56,513 nucleotides of DNA from Limnohabitans sp. MMS-10A-192 (GTDB lineage: Bacteria; Pseudomonadota; Gammaproteobacteria; Burkholderiales; Burkholderiaceae_C): contig NZ_NERX01000010.1 of assembly GCF_003063335.1 (NCBI RefSeq), positions 1-56,513 on the forward strand, read 5' to 3'. The stretch's first letter is position 1; each line of letters begins with the position of its first letter. The notes below the pieces were generated by a model. The model was not told where the DNA came from and ran no database searches. It saw only the letters and a list, made by a program, of their open reading frames with translations. Both the position numbers and the translations under genes were made by a program. This document shows positions 1 through 8,047 of this stretch, in pieces.

Positions 1-38
1 TTGAAATAGGGGCTCTCATCATGCGCGTGACATTTTTT

Positions 39-103
39 TTATGCCGACTTCATCGCAACTCTTTCCGCTACACAGGCCGGATTTCCGACGCAGGTCGGCA
101 TAA
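39..103. repeat. 10-bp inverted repeat within the aberrant tail
   Basis: TTATGCCGAC at 39-48 is repeated in perfect inverse as GTCGGCATAA at 94-103, with 45 bp between the arms. It occupies the part of the DUF3489 gene that no longer matches its family and could be the end of a small inserted element or a recombination site. The arms do not match the integron attC core consensus. Confidence 0.4.
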
Positions 104-449
104 CCAGGACATCGGCGTAATGAACCTGCCAACCTGTGGCCTCGGTCATCTGGGGCAGCGTGGCACCTTCTGCGCGTGTGAGCAGCTCAATCAGCACAGC
201 TTGCTTGGTGCCTTCACGTTTGGCGCGCGGCGCTTGACTCGTGAAGCCAATCGCCTGCAGTCCTGTGGCTGTGGCCACAAACACCTCAGGCTCTGCGGCG
301 CTTGGCTCGATGAGCTCTGCGTTGTGCATCGAGGTCAGCACCTTGATGCGAGCCCCGCCTTTGAGGGTGTCGGGGAAGTTGATCAGTTTCTTTTGTGGAT
401 GCTGCGCAGCCGCTTCGAGCAGCGCGCGTTGGGTATCCGTGAGTTTCAT
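39..449 (-). CDS. DUF3489-type protein with foreign C-terminus (probably truncated)
   Basis: 136 codons. Residues 1 to about 108 read as a DUF3489 protein, a small phage/plasmid-associated family of unknown function, including the conserved stretch KQAVLIELLTRAEGAT and the closing motif MTEATGWQ. In the family a further winged-helix-like tail of about 40 residues follows TGWQ. Here it is replaced by 28 unrelated residues encoded by 42-125, which coincide with a 10-bp inverted repeat. The start overlaps the stop of the upstream DUF6900 gene (ATGA), so the two form an operon. I infer that a rearrangement near position 125 removed the true C-terminus; whether the product still folds is unknown. 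Confidence 0.6.
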   Translation of the reverse strand: MKLTDTQRALLEAAAQHPQKKLINFPDTLKGGARIKVLTSMHNAELIEPSAAEPEVFVATATGLQAIGFTSQAPRAKREGTKQAVLIELLTRAEGATLPQMTEATGWQVHYADVLVMPTCVGNPACVAERVAMKSA

Positions 450-664
450 TGTTTGCCTTTCGATGTTGTTGATGTGTTTTTTGCTGCGCCGTTACCTGAT
501 GCTTTACCTGCGGCGTAAGCAGCCTCCAGTGCGCTCTTGATGGCCCAGACCGCGACGTCGTGGAAGTCCGATCGATCGCTGTTTTGTGTCTCAAGCGTCT
601 CAATGAACAAATGCTCTTTGGCGATCTGCGCGAGCAGCTTGTTCAGGTCCTTGTTTTGTTTCAT
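446..664 (-). CDS. DUF6900 domain protein
   Basis: 72 residues, nearly all belonging to the small DUF6900 family: an N-terminal helix (LLAQIAKEHL), the conserved core ETLETQNSDRSDFHDVAVW and a helix rich in Ala with the pattern ALEAAYAAGKASG. The function of the family is unknown; members are common in phage- and plasmid-derived regions of Proteobacteria and frequently sit beside DUF3489 genes, as here. Translation is coupled to the downstream gene by a 4-bp stop/start overlap. The Lys/Ser/Thr-rich tail is probably disordered. Confidence 0.7.
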   Translation of the reverse strand: MKQNKDLNKLLAQIAKEHLFIETLETQNSDRSDFHDVAVWAIKSALEAAYAAGKASGNGAAKNTSTTSKGKQ

Positions 665-771
665 TGGCTTGATTCCTTTCGTTCATCCAATGTGATGGAT
701 TGACGCTCTGAATCAAGATGAAGCCAAGTCAATTTTTGAAGCTGTCGCTTATTCCTTGAAAGACGATTGAG

Positions 772-1152
772 ATGCCGCGAAGTGCGCCCACTCCATGCAG
801 ATATCCGGGTTGCGCGCAGGTGCTGAACGTGCCTGGGTACTGCACCAATCACCAGTCGCAAGTGCACCGTGAGTACGGGCGTGCGCGCAGAGGGTTTGAT
901 ACGGAGCTGGGCTTTTATCAATCGGCCAGGTGGCGTAACACCCGTGCAGCGGTGTTACGGGATAACCCGCTTTGCTTTAGGTGCCAGGCCAAAGGGCTGT
1001 TGCAACCGGCCAAGGTCGTAGACCACATCGTTGCGGTCAAGCAAGGCGGCGAGCGCTTTGAGCGAGCGAACCTGCAGAGCCTGTGTGTGTCCTGTCACAA
1101 CGCCAAGACCGCCTCAGAGACGGCATCCCTGCGCAACCAGGCCCCGTCCTGA
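772..1152 (+). CDS. HNH endonuclease, phage type
   Basis: 126 residues. The N-terminus has a Cys pair motif (CRYPGCAQV, residues 9-17, with CTNH at 28-31) followed by the HNH fold: CFRC at about 69-72, the catalytic VVDHI segment near 83-87 and the zinc-binding LCVSCHN near 104-110. This is the arrangement of small HNH nucleases that sit next to terminase genes in tailed phages and take part in DNA packaging. No terminase follows; the next recognisable sequence is a decayed regulator. It is therefore probably a stranded prophage gene, intact as a reading frame. Confidence 0.75.
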   Translation: MPRSAPTPCRYPGCAQVLNVPGYCTNHQSQVHREYGRARRGFDTELGFYQSARWRNTRAAVLRDNPLCFRCQAKGLLQPAKVVDHIVAVKQGGERFERANLQSLCVSCHNAKTASETASLRNQAPS

Positions 1153-1380
1153 GGGGGTAGGGGGGATGAATCTCTACAGACTGCCTTCGAAGATGCGTTG
1201 GCCTGCGCAAATTTTTGTGCGTGCAAATTGAACAAGGGGGGGTACTCACTTATTCTTGACTGCCTGTGGATATTTCTTACGCATGCTTTAGGTGTGGGGG
1301 GGCATTCCAGGAGTTTTCGGTCCACTTGCCCTGTGCATTGAACAAAGGTCCGTGATAGCCGCATCTGACACTGTCACCGG

Positions 1381-1680
1381 CTCGAATACGAGGACCCTCG
1401 TGGCAATCAGGGGTTGTGCAAGGCCCTGCAAGCCCGCCTGTGCCAAACGCGGGGGCTGTCGTGCTCGGTCGAGCAATTGATGATTGTCAACGGCTCTTCG
1501 CAAGCTCTCGATCTGTGAGCGCGTTTGCTTGTCAATCCAGGTGATGACGTAGTCGTTGAAAACCCGGGCTACCAGATGGGGCACCGGGTATTTGAAGCCT
1601 ACGGGACAAATTTGCACGTTGTCAATGTAGACGATCAGGTTCTAGTTACTGATCACTTGCGTCTTTTGATTAAAATTTCA
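1381..1680 (+). pseudogene. MocR/PdxR-type regulator (aminotransferase-like domain), decayed fragment
   Basis: Reading the plus strand from 1381 gives LEYEDPRGNQGLCKALQ, then VEQLMIVNGSSQALDL, an in-frame TGA at 1516-1518, and then ARLLVNPGDDVVVENPGYQ and HVVNVDDQVLVTD before a TAA at 1678. These are consecutive signature segments of the PLP-binding aminotransferase-like half of MocR (GntR) regulators. The N-terminal DNA-binding domain and the C-terminal half are absent and further stops lie upstream in this frame. It is a dead gene. An open frame on the opposite strand (1288-1617) is only its shadow. Positions 1153-1380 show nothing else I can name. Confidence 0.75.
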
Positions 1681-1720
1681 TAAAGTCTTTTGAACGGCTG
1701 TTGTGCTCTTGGCAATTGAT

Positions 1721-2947
1721 TCAAGTCTCATTTGAAATGGCTAATCTTGGCGTGAGAAGGTGATGCACCAGGTCGGCCACTCCACGGATTTGTTCGCCAA
1801 AGGGCAGGCGACCGGCCCCCCGGAAGAACAGGCCGCGATCAGCGTCACCCGCCATGGCGTGCCCCAACTGCTGGTCGATGCAGAACTGGCCGATGCCCGA
1901 AATGCCATCGCGCAAGCCGCAGGTTTGCAGGCAATCAAACGACATATTGCATTTGGCCTTGGGGTGGGCGCGCTCTTGCAACACCGGCAGGATGCGCAGG
2001 TATTTTTCCAGCCAGGGCGTGCGCACGGCACGGGCGGGCAAACCGGCCACGCTGGTGAATTCGACCAGATCTTGCGGCCCGGCTTGCGCCAGGATGCGTT
2101 TGAAGACGGCGGACGCGTCGCATTCTTCGGTCACGGCAAAGGCGGTGCCCAGCTGCACGCCTGCAGCGCCCAGGCCTTGCAGTCGCACGATGTCGGCATG
2201 GCAGCCGATGCCGCCCGCCGCAATCAAGGGGATGTCGCGCTCGTACCCGGCCTGGCGAAAGAATTCGCGCACCTGCGGCAGCACCACTTCGAAGTCAAAA
2301 CGCGCATCGCTCAGGTCGGCCACCTTGGCCGCACCCAGATGGCCACCGGCCAGACGCGGGTTTTCGATGACGACGGCATCGGGCAGGCGGCCTTTCTTTT
2401 CCCACTTGCGCACCAGCAACTGCACACCACGGGCGTCCGACAAGATCGGAATCAGCGCCACATCGGGGTGATCGCGGGCCAGATCGGGCAAGTCCAGCGG
2501 CAGGCCTGCACCCACCACCAGGGCATCGGCACCGCTGTGCAGGGCTTGCCGCACATAGGCTTCGTAGGCGCTGAGGGCCTTCATCACGTTGACGGCTATC
2601 CAGCCGCGGCCTTGCGCCGCTTCGCGTGCGGCGCAGATTTCGCGGTCCAGCGCGATCAGGTTGGCTGCGTTGATGCGTTCGCCTGCATCCGGCTCTTTGT
2701 CCAGATGCGCGGTTTGCACCATCAGGTCCGCATGGCGGCGGCGCAGGTCCACCGACGAGATGGTACCCATGCCGCCCAGTCGGGCCACGGCCGAAGCCAG
2801 ACCGGAAGCCGACACGCCCACGCCCATGCCGCCTTGCACGATGGGCAGCAAGGTCTTGCCGCGTATGCGCAGAGGCTTCAGACCGGCAGCCTCGGTCATG
2901 GGCAGCCATGAGGCTGTCTCAGGGTGCAGGCCCAGGTTCGTCGCCAT
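1721..2947 (-). CDS. Nitronate monooxygenase (NAD(P)H-dependent flavin oxidoreductase family)
   Basis: 408 residues, slightly longer than typical family members. The fold is a TIM barrel binding FMN: QGGMGVGVSASG (38-49), LAGGHLGA (199-206), the phosphate-binding AAGGIG (243-248) and LGTAF (266-270). The family oxidises alkyl nitronates, or acts as an enoyl reductase or uncharacterised flavin oxidoreductase; substrate cannot be read from sequence. A Cys-containing C-terminal segment (KCNMSFDCLQTC) is seen in the subgroup found near denitrification genes. The start lies 3 bp after the stop of the RIC gene, so both are one transcript controlled by the upstream NsrR-like box, which suggests a role in nitrosative stress. 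Confidence 0.82.
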   Translation of the reverse strand: MATNLGLHPETASWLPMTEAAGLKPLRIRGKTLLPIVQGGMGVGVSASGLASAVARLGGMGTISSVDLRRRHADLMVQTAHLDKEPDAGERINAANLIALDREICAAREAAQGRGWIAVNVMKALSAYEAYVRQALHSGADALVVGAGLPLDLPDLARDHPDVALIPILSDARGVQLLVRKWEKKGRLPDAVVIENPRLAGGHLGAAKVADLSDARFDFEVVLPQVREFFRQAGYERDIPLIAAGGIGCHADIVRLQGLGAAGVQLGTAFAVTEECDASAVFKRILAQAGPQDLVEFTSVAGLPARAVRTPWLEKYLRILPVLQERAHPKAKCNMSFDCLQTCGLRDGISGIGQFCIDQQLGHAMAGDADRGLFFRGAGRLPFGEQIRGVADLVHHLLTPRLAISNET

Positions 2948-2950
2948 GGC

Positions 2951-3649
2951 TCAGTGCTGCGCCTGGCCTTCAAAGGCCGGGAACAGCAGGTTGTTCTCAA
3001 GGTGGATGTGCTCGATCAGGTCTTCGGTCAAGCGGGCGGTGCCTGCATAAAGCGCCTGCCAGGTGTTGCAGGCACCGGCGGGTGGCTGGTGCTGGGTGGT
3101 CAACTCGGCCAGTTGTTCCAGCTGGGCCCCGTGGCTCACATGTTCGTGGCGCATCATGCCAATCGGGTGCACCACCATCGGGTGGCCGCCTTGCTTGAGC
3201 AGCGGGAACAAGATCTGTTCTTCCTTGGCCATGTGTTCCAGCAGTTCCTGTTCCATAGTTTCGAGCTGGTCGGCCAGCCCGTGCGGCACTTGGGGGTGAT
3301 CACGGTGCACGGCCTCGACACGGCGGGCCATGCGGATGAGCTCGGGCAGTTGCTGGCGGTGCACCTCGTGGTAGCGCTGCAAGATGTGGTCCACCAAATC
3401 GCTGGCCGAGGGGGCAGGGGGCAGCTCGTCGCTGCACTGCAATGCGTTCAGGGCTTGCAGCACTTCTTCGGTGTTCAGGCCTTTGTCCTCGCAGGCTTTG
3501 GCCAGAGGCTGTTGACCGCCGCAGCAAAAGTCGAGCTTGAATTTGCGGAAGATGGCGGTGGCCCCGGGGATCTGCATCGCCAGCGAGCCGATGCTTTGTT
3601 GGGCCTGGCTTGCAGGCTGGGCGGTGTTCTGGACTGCAACTGGTGTCAT
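2951..3649 (-). CDS. ytfE: Iron-sulfur cluster repair di-iron protein (RIC)
   Basis: 232 residues, matching YtfE/ScdA/DnrN. An N-terminal ScdA_N domain contains the DFCCGG motif (40-45), and a hemerythrin-like helical bundle follows with the di-iron ligands in YHEVH, EHMAKEE, HEHVSHG and EHIHLENN. The family repairs Fe-S clusters damaged by NO or oxidative stress, in the cytoplasm. An AAGGA ribosome site sits 7 bp before the ATG. The gene is transcribed away from an acyl-CoA dehydrogenase, and an NsrR-like palindrome lies about 45 bp upstream. It is the first gene of a two-gene operon with nitronate monooxygenase. Confidence 0.93.
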   Translation of the reverse strand: MTPVAVQNTAQPASQAQQSIGSLAMQIPGATAIFRKFKLDFCCGGQQPLAKACEDKGLNTEEVLQALNALQCSDELPPAPSASDLVDHILQRYHEVHRQQLPELIRMARRVEAVHRDHPQVPHGLADQLETMEQELLEHMAKEEQILFPLLKQGGHPMVVHPIGMMRHEHVSHGAQLEQLAELTTQHQPPAGACNTWQALYAGTARLTEDLIEHIHLENNLLFPAFEGQAQH

Positions 3650-3694
3650 GTGTTTTCCTTTAAAAATTTATTTTTGGTGAATCTATTATCAGAT

Positions 3695-3717
3695 AAGATT
3701 CATTTCATGTGAATATT
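3695..3717. promoter_or_regulatory. NsrR-like operator upstream of ytfE
   Basis: An 11-1-11 imperfect palindrome: left arm AAGATTCATTT, centre C, right arm ATGTGAATATT. The left arm differs at one position from the known NsrR half-site AAGATGCATTT. A box at 11912-11934 in front of nsrR itself matches this one at 17 of 23 positions. That two such boxes precede the repressor gene and a classical NsrR target is the main support. Confidence 0.65.
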
Positions 3718-3813
3718 CACCTTGTTGACTTTCAGGTCTTTGCATCCCACCAAAGAACGATGGCGCTTTGTGCCCGGTTGGGGCACGCTGTAGGTTCTGT
3801 CTGGAGTAATTCC

Positions 3814-5133
3814 ATGGATTTTTCGCCGTCTCCTCAAGCGCAGCACTGGCATCAGCGTCTGCAAGCTTTCATGGACCGCTACCTCTTGCCCTACAACGCA
3901 GCGTGGCACCAGTCGGTGAAAAACAGCGAGTTCCCGCCGCCCTTCATGGCGGACCTGCAGGCGCTGGCGCAAGAAGAGGGACTGTGGAATTTGTTTCTGC
4001 CCTGCTTGAAGCCGGATGAGCCCGGAACGGGCCTGAGCCATCTGGATTACGCTCCTCTGGCCGAAACCATGGGCCGATTGCCTTGGGCGGCTGAGGTGTT
4101 CAATTGCAATGCGCCCGACAGCGGCAACATGGAACTCTTGCACCGCTTTGCCAGTCCAGCGCAGCGCGTGCGCTGGCTGGAACCCTTGCTGCATGGCCAG
4201 ATCCGCTCGGCTTTTGCCATGTCCGAACCCGATGTGGCCTCGTCTGATCCGACCAATTTGCAAACCACGCTGCGCTCGGACGGCGGCGACTGGGTGCTCA
4301 ATGGGCGCAAGTGGTTCATCACCGGCGCGGCGCACCCGCATTGCCAGCTGCTGATCGTCGTGTGCAAAAACGAAGGACCCTCCGGGCTGGCCGCAGCAGA
4401 TGTGCAATGGCCGCCAGAGCAAGCCGCGCACCACCAGCACAGCATGGTGCTGGTGCCCATGGGCACGCCGGGCGTGCAGGTGCTGCGCAACATTCCGGTG
4501 GTGCACCACCTGGCACCCGAAGGGCATTGCGAGATCGTGTTTCGCCAGGTGCGCATCCCCAAAGACCATTTGCTTGGCGGTTGGGGCCAAGGCTTTGCCA
4601 TGGCGCAGGCGCGCCTGGGGCCGGGGCGGGTGCACCACTGCATGCGCACCATTGGCCAATGCGAGTTGGCACTGGAAATGGCGACCGAGCGCGCACTGGA
4701 GCGCACCGCATTTGGCAAGCATTTGTCCGACCAATCCAATGTGCAGGACTGGCTGGCCGAGTCGCGCCTGGAGATCGATCAGGCGCGACTTTTGGTGCTC
4801 AAGACCGCCTGGCTGCTGGACCGGGGCGACGCGCCTGCCGCCGAGCTGCGAGCCCAGGTCTCGGCCATCAAGGTGGTGTCGGCCCGGCTGCAAACCCGCG
4901 TGGTGGACCGTGCCATGCAGGTGTTTGGTGCCATGGGTTTGTCGCCCGACACCCCGCTGGCTTATTTCTGGACTTGGGGGCGTGCCATGCACTTGATGGA
5001 CGGCCCTGATGAAGTGCATCTGCGCACCCTGGCCCGGCATGAGCTGCACAAGGCGCGTGAGCGTCTGGGGCAGACCGCGGCCTACTTCACCACGCCCGAG
5101 CAAATGCGCGCAGTGCCGCATCTGTCGGCTTGA
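3814..5133 (+). CDS. Acyl-CoA dehydrogenase family protein
   Basis: 439 residues from the ATG at 3814, chosen because GGAG at 3803-3806 is well spaced; a GTG start at 3709 would lie inside the NsrR-like box and add residues without homology. The acyl-CoA dehydrogenase domains follow in order: helical N-domain, beta-domain with AFAMSEPDVASSDPTN (FAD/substrate binding) and WVLNGRKWFITGA, then the C-terminal bundle with FGKHLSD and the ending DGPDEVHLRTLARHEL. This resembles the ACAD10/11-like and phosphotransferase-linked subgroup. Substrate chain length is not evident. It is divergent from ytfE, so both may share regulatory DNA. Confidence 0.88.
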   Translation: MDFSPSPQAQHWHQRLQAFMDRYLLPYNAAWHQSVKNSEFPPPFMADLQALAQEEGLWNLFLPCLKPDEPGTGLSHLDYAPLAETMGRLPWAAEVFNCNAPDSGNMELLHRFASPAQRVRWLEPLLHGQIRSAFAMSEPDVASSDPTNLQTTLRSDGGDWVLNGRKWFITGAAHPHCQLLIVVCKNEGPSGLAAADVQWPPEQAAHHQHSMVLVPMGTPGVQVLRNIPVVHHLAPEGHCEIVFRQVRIPKDHLLGGWGQGFAMAQARLGPGRVHHCMRTIGQCELALEMATERALERTAFGKHLSDQSNVQDWLAESRLEIDQARLLVLKTAWLLDRGDAPAAELRAQVSAIKVVSARLQTRVVDRAMQVFGAMGLSPDTPLAYFWTWGRAMHLMDGPDEVHLRTLARHELHKARERLGQTAAYFTTPEQMRAVPHLSA

Positions 5134-5139
5134 TGGGGT

Positions 5140-5262
5140 GGCCTGATATGACGAATTTGTCTGTGGGCTGGCGTACCGAAAAGGCCTTGATGCAGCGCTG
5201 TTTGACGCAAGGCAAATCCAGACCCGCTGAGGGTCGATAACCTGCCAGTGAGATCGGCCAGC
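5140..5262 (+). ncRNA. Candidate cobalamin (B12) riboswitch
   Basis: The 179-bp leader of the B12-dependent reductase gene carries, in the right order, GGCAAATCC (5211-5219), CCCGC (5223-5227) and CCTGCCAGTGAGATC (5241-5255). These resemble the GGTGCAAATCC and CCCGC elements and the B12 box (GCCAGGAGACC) of AdoCbl riboswitches. The match is imperfect and no covariance search was possible. Biological fit is good: class II reductases need adenosylcobalamin and are riboswitch-controlled in some other bacteria. Boundaries are approximate. Confidence 0.45.
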
Positions 5263-5312
5263 AGACTTTGCAAGCCCACCGAACCCCTCCAAACTTCCAA
5301 GGATCACCCTGA

Positions 5313-7778
5313 ATGAACCGCCCCGCTGAAGACCCTCAGTTGTCTGCCATCTTGCCCCTCATGGCCGCGCAGCCCATCAGCACTGATGTGCTGAAAGAAA
5401 AATACCTCAAGGCCGACGAAAGCAGCGCCAGTAAGTTGTTCGACCGCGTGGCGCGTGCTCTGGCCAGCGTTGAAAAACCCGAGCTGCGTCCCGAATACGA
5501 GCAAAAATTCCGGTGCAATCTGGACGCGGGAGCGATTGGTGCAGGCCGCATCATGAGTGCAGCGGGCACCGGTATCCAGGCCACCTTGATCAACTGTTTT
5601 GTGCAGCCCGTGGGCGATTGCATTCAGGGTCGTGATGAGGGCGGCTACCCCGGCATTTACGAGGCACTGCGAGAAGCGGCTGAAACCATGCGCCGAGGCG
5701 GTGGCGTCGGCTATGACTTTTCGCGCATCCGGCCCAAAGGAGCGCGGGTCAAGGGCACGGCCTCCACGGCGTCGGGGCCATGCAGCTACATCAATGTTTT
5801 TGATCAGTCCTGCGCCACGGTGGAAAGCGCAGGCGCCCGGCGCGGCGCCCAAATGGGCGTGCTGCGCATCGACCACCCGGACGTGATCGAGTTCATCACC
5901 GCCAAGCGCACGCCGGGGCGCTGGAACAATTTCAACGTGTCGGTTGGCGTGAGCGATGCTTTCATCGAAGCGGTGCATCAAGGCCGCAGCTGGGATCTGG
6001 TGCACGCCGCACACCCCGGGCAGGATTTGATTGACCAGGGTGCGCACCAGCGCGAAGACGGCCAATGGGTCTATCAGAGTCTGCCCGCGCAAGACCTGTG
6101 GGACGCCATCATGCGCTCAGCCTACGACTTTGCCGAGCCGGGCATTTTGTTTCTCGATCAAATCAACCGCGACAACAACCTGCGTGCGATCGAGTCGATC
6201 AGCGCTACGAATCCCTGCGGCGAACAACCCTTGCCGCCTTATGGCTGCTGCGATTTGGGGCCGGTCATCTTGCCGCGTTTTGTGCGTCGGCCTTTTGACC
6301 ATGGCGGGCCTGCCGAGTTCGATTTTGAAGCCTTCGCGCAAAGTGTGGCCCTGCAGGTGCGCGCTTTGGACAACGTACTGGACCTGACCCATTGGCCCTT
6401 GCCCGAGCAGCAAGAAGAAGCCCGCATCAAGCGCCGCATTGGCGTGGGCTTCACCGGGCTGGGTGATGCCCTGGTGATGCTGGGCCTGCGCTACAACGCC
6501 GCCGAGGGCCGCGAGATGGCGCAAAAAATCGCACGCTGCATGCGCGATGCCGCCTACACCGCTTCGGTGGCACTGGCCCGTGAGAAGGGCGCGTTTGAGT
6601 TGTTCGATCCCGACGCTTACCTGGCCGATGGCACCTTTGCCAGCCGCCTGCCCGAAGCGCTGAAGGCCGACATCCGGGCTCACGGCATCCGCAACAGCCA
6701 TTTGCTGTCGATTGCGCCCACCGGCACGGTGAGTCTGGCTTTTGCCGATAACGCATCCAACGGTATCGAGCCCGCATTTTCGTGGACTTACACCCGCAAA
6801 AAGCGCGAGGCCGATGGCACGCGCAGCGAATACGAAGTGCAAGACCACGCCTGGCGTCTCTACAAAATGCTGGGCGGCGACACCACCCAGTTGCCACCGG
6901 CTTTTGTGGGCGCCATGGACATGAGCGCCAACGAGCACATCGCCATGATGCAAGCCGTGCAGCCCTTTGTGGACACCGCGATCTCAAAAACGGTGAACGT
7001 GCCTGCCGATTACCCTTACCAAGAGTTCAAGGGCCTGTACCTGCAGGCCTGGCGCTCGGGCCTGAAGGGCCTGGCCACTTACCGACCCAATGCCATTTTG
7101 GGATCGGTGCTGGAACTCACGCCATCACCCGCCACCGCCAAAGCCGAGGTGCCTGCTGCCGCCACCACAGACCCGATGCGCACCGTGATCGAAAGCCGCC
7201 CCAACGGTGCGCTGGATGCGGTGGCCGAAAAAATCGAGTACTGGACCAGCGAAGGCGCCAAGTCGCTGTACCTGGTCGTGTCGTTTTTGCCGGTCTCGCG
7301 TGGCGAGGGCTTGGGCACGGTGGACCGCGCCATCGAGTTTTTCATGCCGGTGGGGCAAAGCGGCGAGTCGCAGCAGTGGATCACGGCCAGCATGCGTTTG
7401 CTGTCACTGGCCGCGCGCGGTGGTTTTCTGGAGCGGGCCTTGTCGGACATGCGCAAAGTGGCCTGGGACCGTGGCCCTGTGCGTGGCGGCTACAAAGTGC
7501 GCGAAGACGGCACCCGCGTGCCGATGTGGCACGACTCCGAAGTGGCGGCGATGGCCTGGGCGATCCAGAACATCCTGGCGCAGCGCGCTCAGCGTCAGGG
7601 CACAGCCGAGCAAATGCCCTTGCCGCTGCCCGAGGTGCCAGAGCCCACGCCAGCACCCGCCATGGGAGCCAGCGTGATGGCGGGCAAAAAATGCCCTGAT
7701 TGCGGGGCCCATGCCGTCATCAAGAAAGACGGGTGCGAGTACTGCACGCAATGCGGTTTTGTGGGCGCTTGCGGTTGA
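5313..7778 (+). CDS. nrdJ: Adenosylcobalamin-dependent ribonucleotide reductase (class II)
   Basis: 821 residues. It reduces ribonucleotides to deoxyribonucleotides without oxygen, using adenosylcobalamin to form the thiyl radical. Visible features are the substrate-site Cys in TLINCFV (C95), the glycine-rich GGGVGYDFS (129-137), the catalytic loop NPCGEQ (300-305), and a C-terminal tail with CPDCG and CTQCGFVGACG, the zinc-ribbon and redox-shuttle cysteines of the long class II form. GGA lies shortly upstream of the ATG. It stands alone between an acyl-CoA dehydrogenase and a TetR operon. It would provide DNA precursors during the anaerobic nitrate respiration encoded downstream. Confidence 0.95.
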   Translation: MNRPAEDPQLSAILPLMAAQPISTDVLKEKYLKADESSASKLFDRVARALASVEKPELRPEYEQKFRCNLDAGAIGAGRIMSAAGTGIQATLINCFVQPVGDCIQGRDEGGYPGIYEALREAAETMRRGGGVGYDFSRIRPKGARVKGTASTASGPCSYINVFDQSCATVESAGARRGAQMGVLRIDHPDVIEFITAKRTPGRWNNFNVSVGVSDAFIEAVHQGRSWDLVHAAHPGQDLIDQGAHQREDGQWVYQSLPAQDLWDAIMRSAYDFAEPGILFLDQINRDNNLRAIESISATNPCGEQPLPPYGCCDLGPVILPRFVRRPFDHGGPAEFDFEAFAQSVALQVRALDNVLDLTHWPLPEQQEEARIKRRIGVGFTGLGDALVMLGLRYNAAEGREMAQKIARCMRDAAYTASVALAREKGAFELFDPDAYLADGTFASRLPEALKADIRAHGIRNSHLLSIAPTGTVSLAFADNASNGIEPAFSWTYTRKKREADGTRSEYEVQDHAWRLYKMLGGDTTQLPPAFVGAMDMSANEHIAMMQAVQPFVDTAISKTVNVPADYPYQEFKGLYLQAWRSGLKGLATYRPNAILGSVLELTPSPATAKAEVPAAATTDPMRTVIESRPNGALDAVAEKIEYWTSEGAKSLYLVVSFLPVSRGEGLGTVDRAIEFFMPVGQSGESQQWITASMRLLSLAARGGFLERALSDMRKVAWDRGPVRGGYKVREDGTRVPMWHDSEVAAMAWAIQNILAQRAQRQGTAEQMPLPLPEVPEPTPAPAMGASVMAGKKCPDCGAHAVIKKDGCEYCTQCGFVGACG

Positions 7779-8014
7779 GCATCGCTATTCGGTAGCTGTT
7801 GCCCAATACAAAAGCACCTGCTTTCAGCCAGCTGAATGAAATGAATGCAGTGGTTGCAGCCGATCAATCTTTGATTTTCAAGGGCGGTAGTCGGCCAGAA
7901 GCCGTCCGCCGCTGCCTTTCGCGATAGCTGTCGTTCATGATCAAGCTTCGTTTGCTCCACCCCAGCGATCTATAGCAGTCCCGCTTACCTTCTGGACCCA
8001 TCAGTTTCGTGATA

Positions 8015-8034
8015 AAGTAATTCATTAATTACTT
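8015..8034. promoter_or_regulatory. Palindromic operator before TetR gene
   Basis: AAGTAATT at 8015-8022 and AATTACTT at 8027-8034 form a perfect 8-bp inverted repeat around CATT, ending 13 bp before the GTG start. Size and place fit a TetR dimer site giving autoregulation of the operon. The rest of the 7779-8047 gap shows no gene. Confidence 0.6.
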
Positions 8035-8047
8035 ATTAAAAGTCAAT

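Noticed and set aside
39..103. Integron attC site
   Set aside because: The inverted repeat has the right size, but the ends do not match the GTTRRRY/RYYYAAC core sites and no integrase or cassette array is present.
1288..1617. Minus-strand frame of 109 codons as a possible phage gene
   Set aside because: It is the complement of the MocR-type pseudogene, whose motifs are clear on the plus strand.
3700..5307. A 535-codon antisense frame over the acyl-CoA dehydrogenase gene
   Set aside because: Low-complexity His/Gln-rich translation typical of a reverse-strand shadow; the sense frame has full acyl-CoA dehydrogenase motifs.
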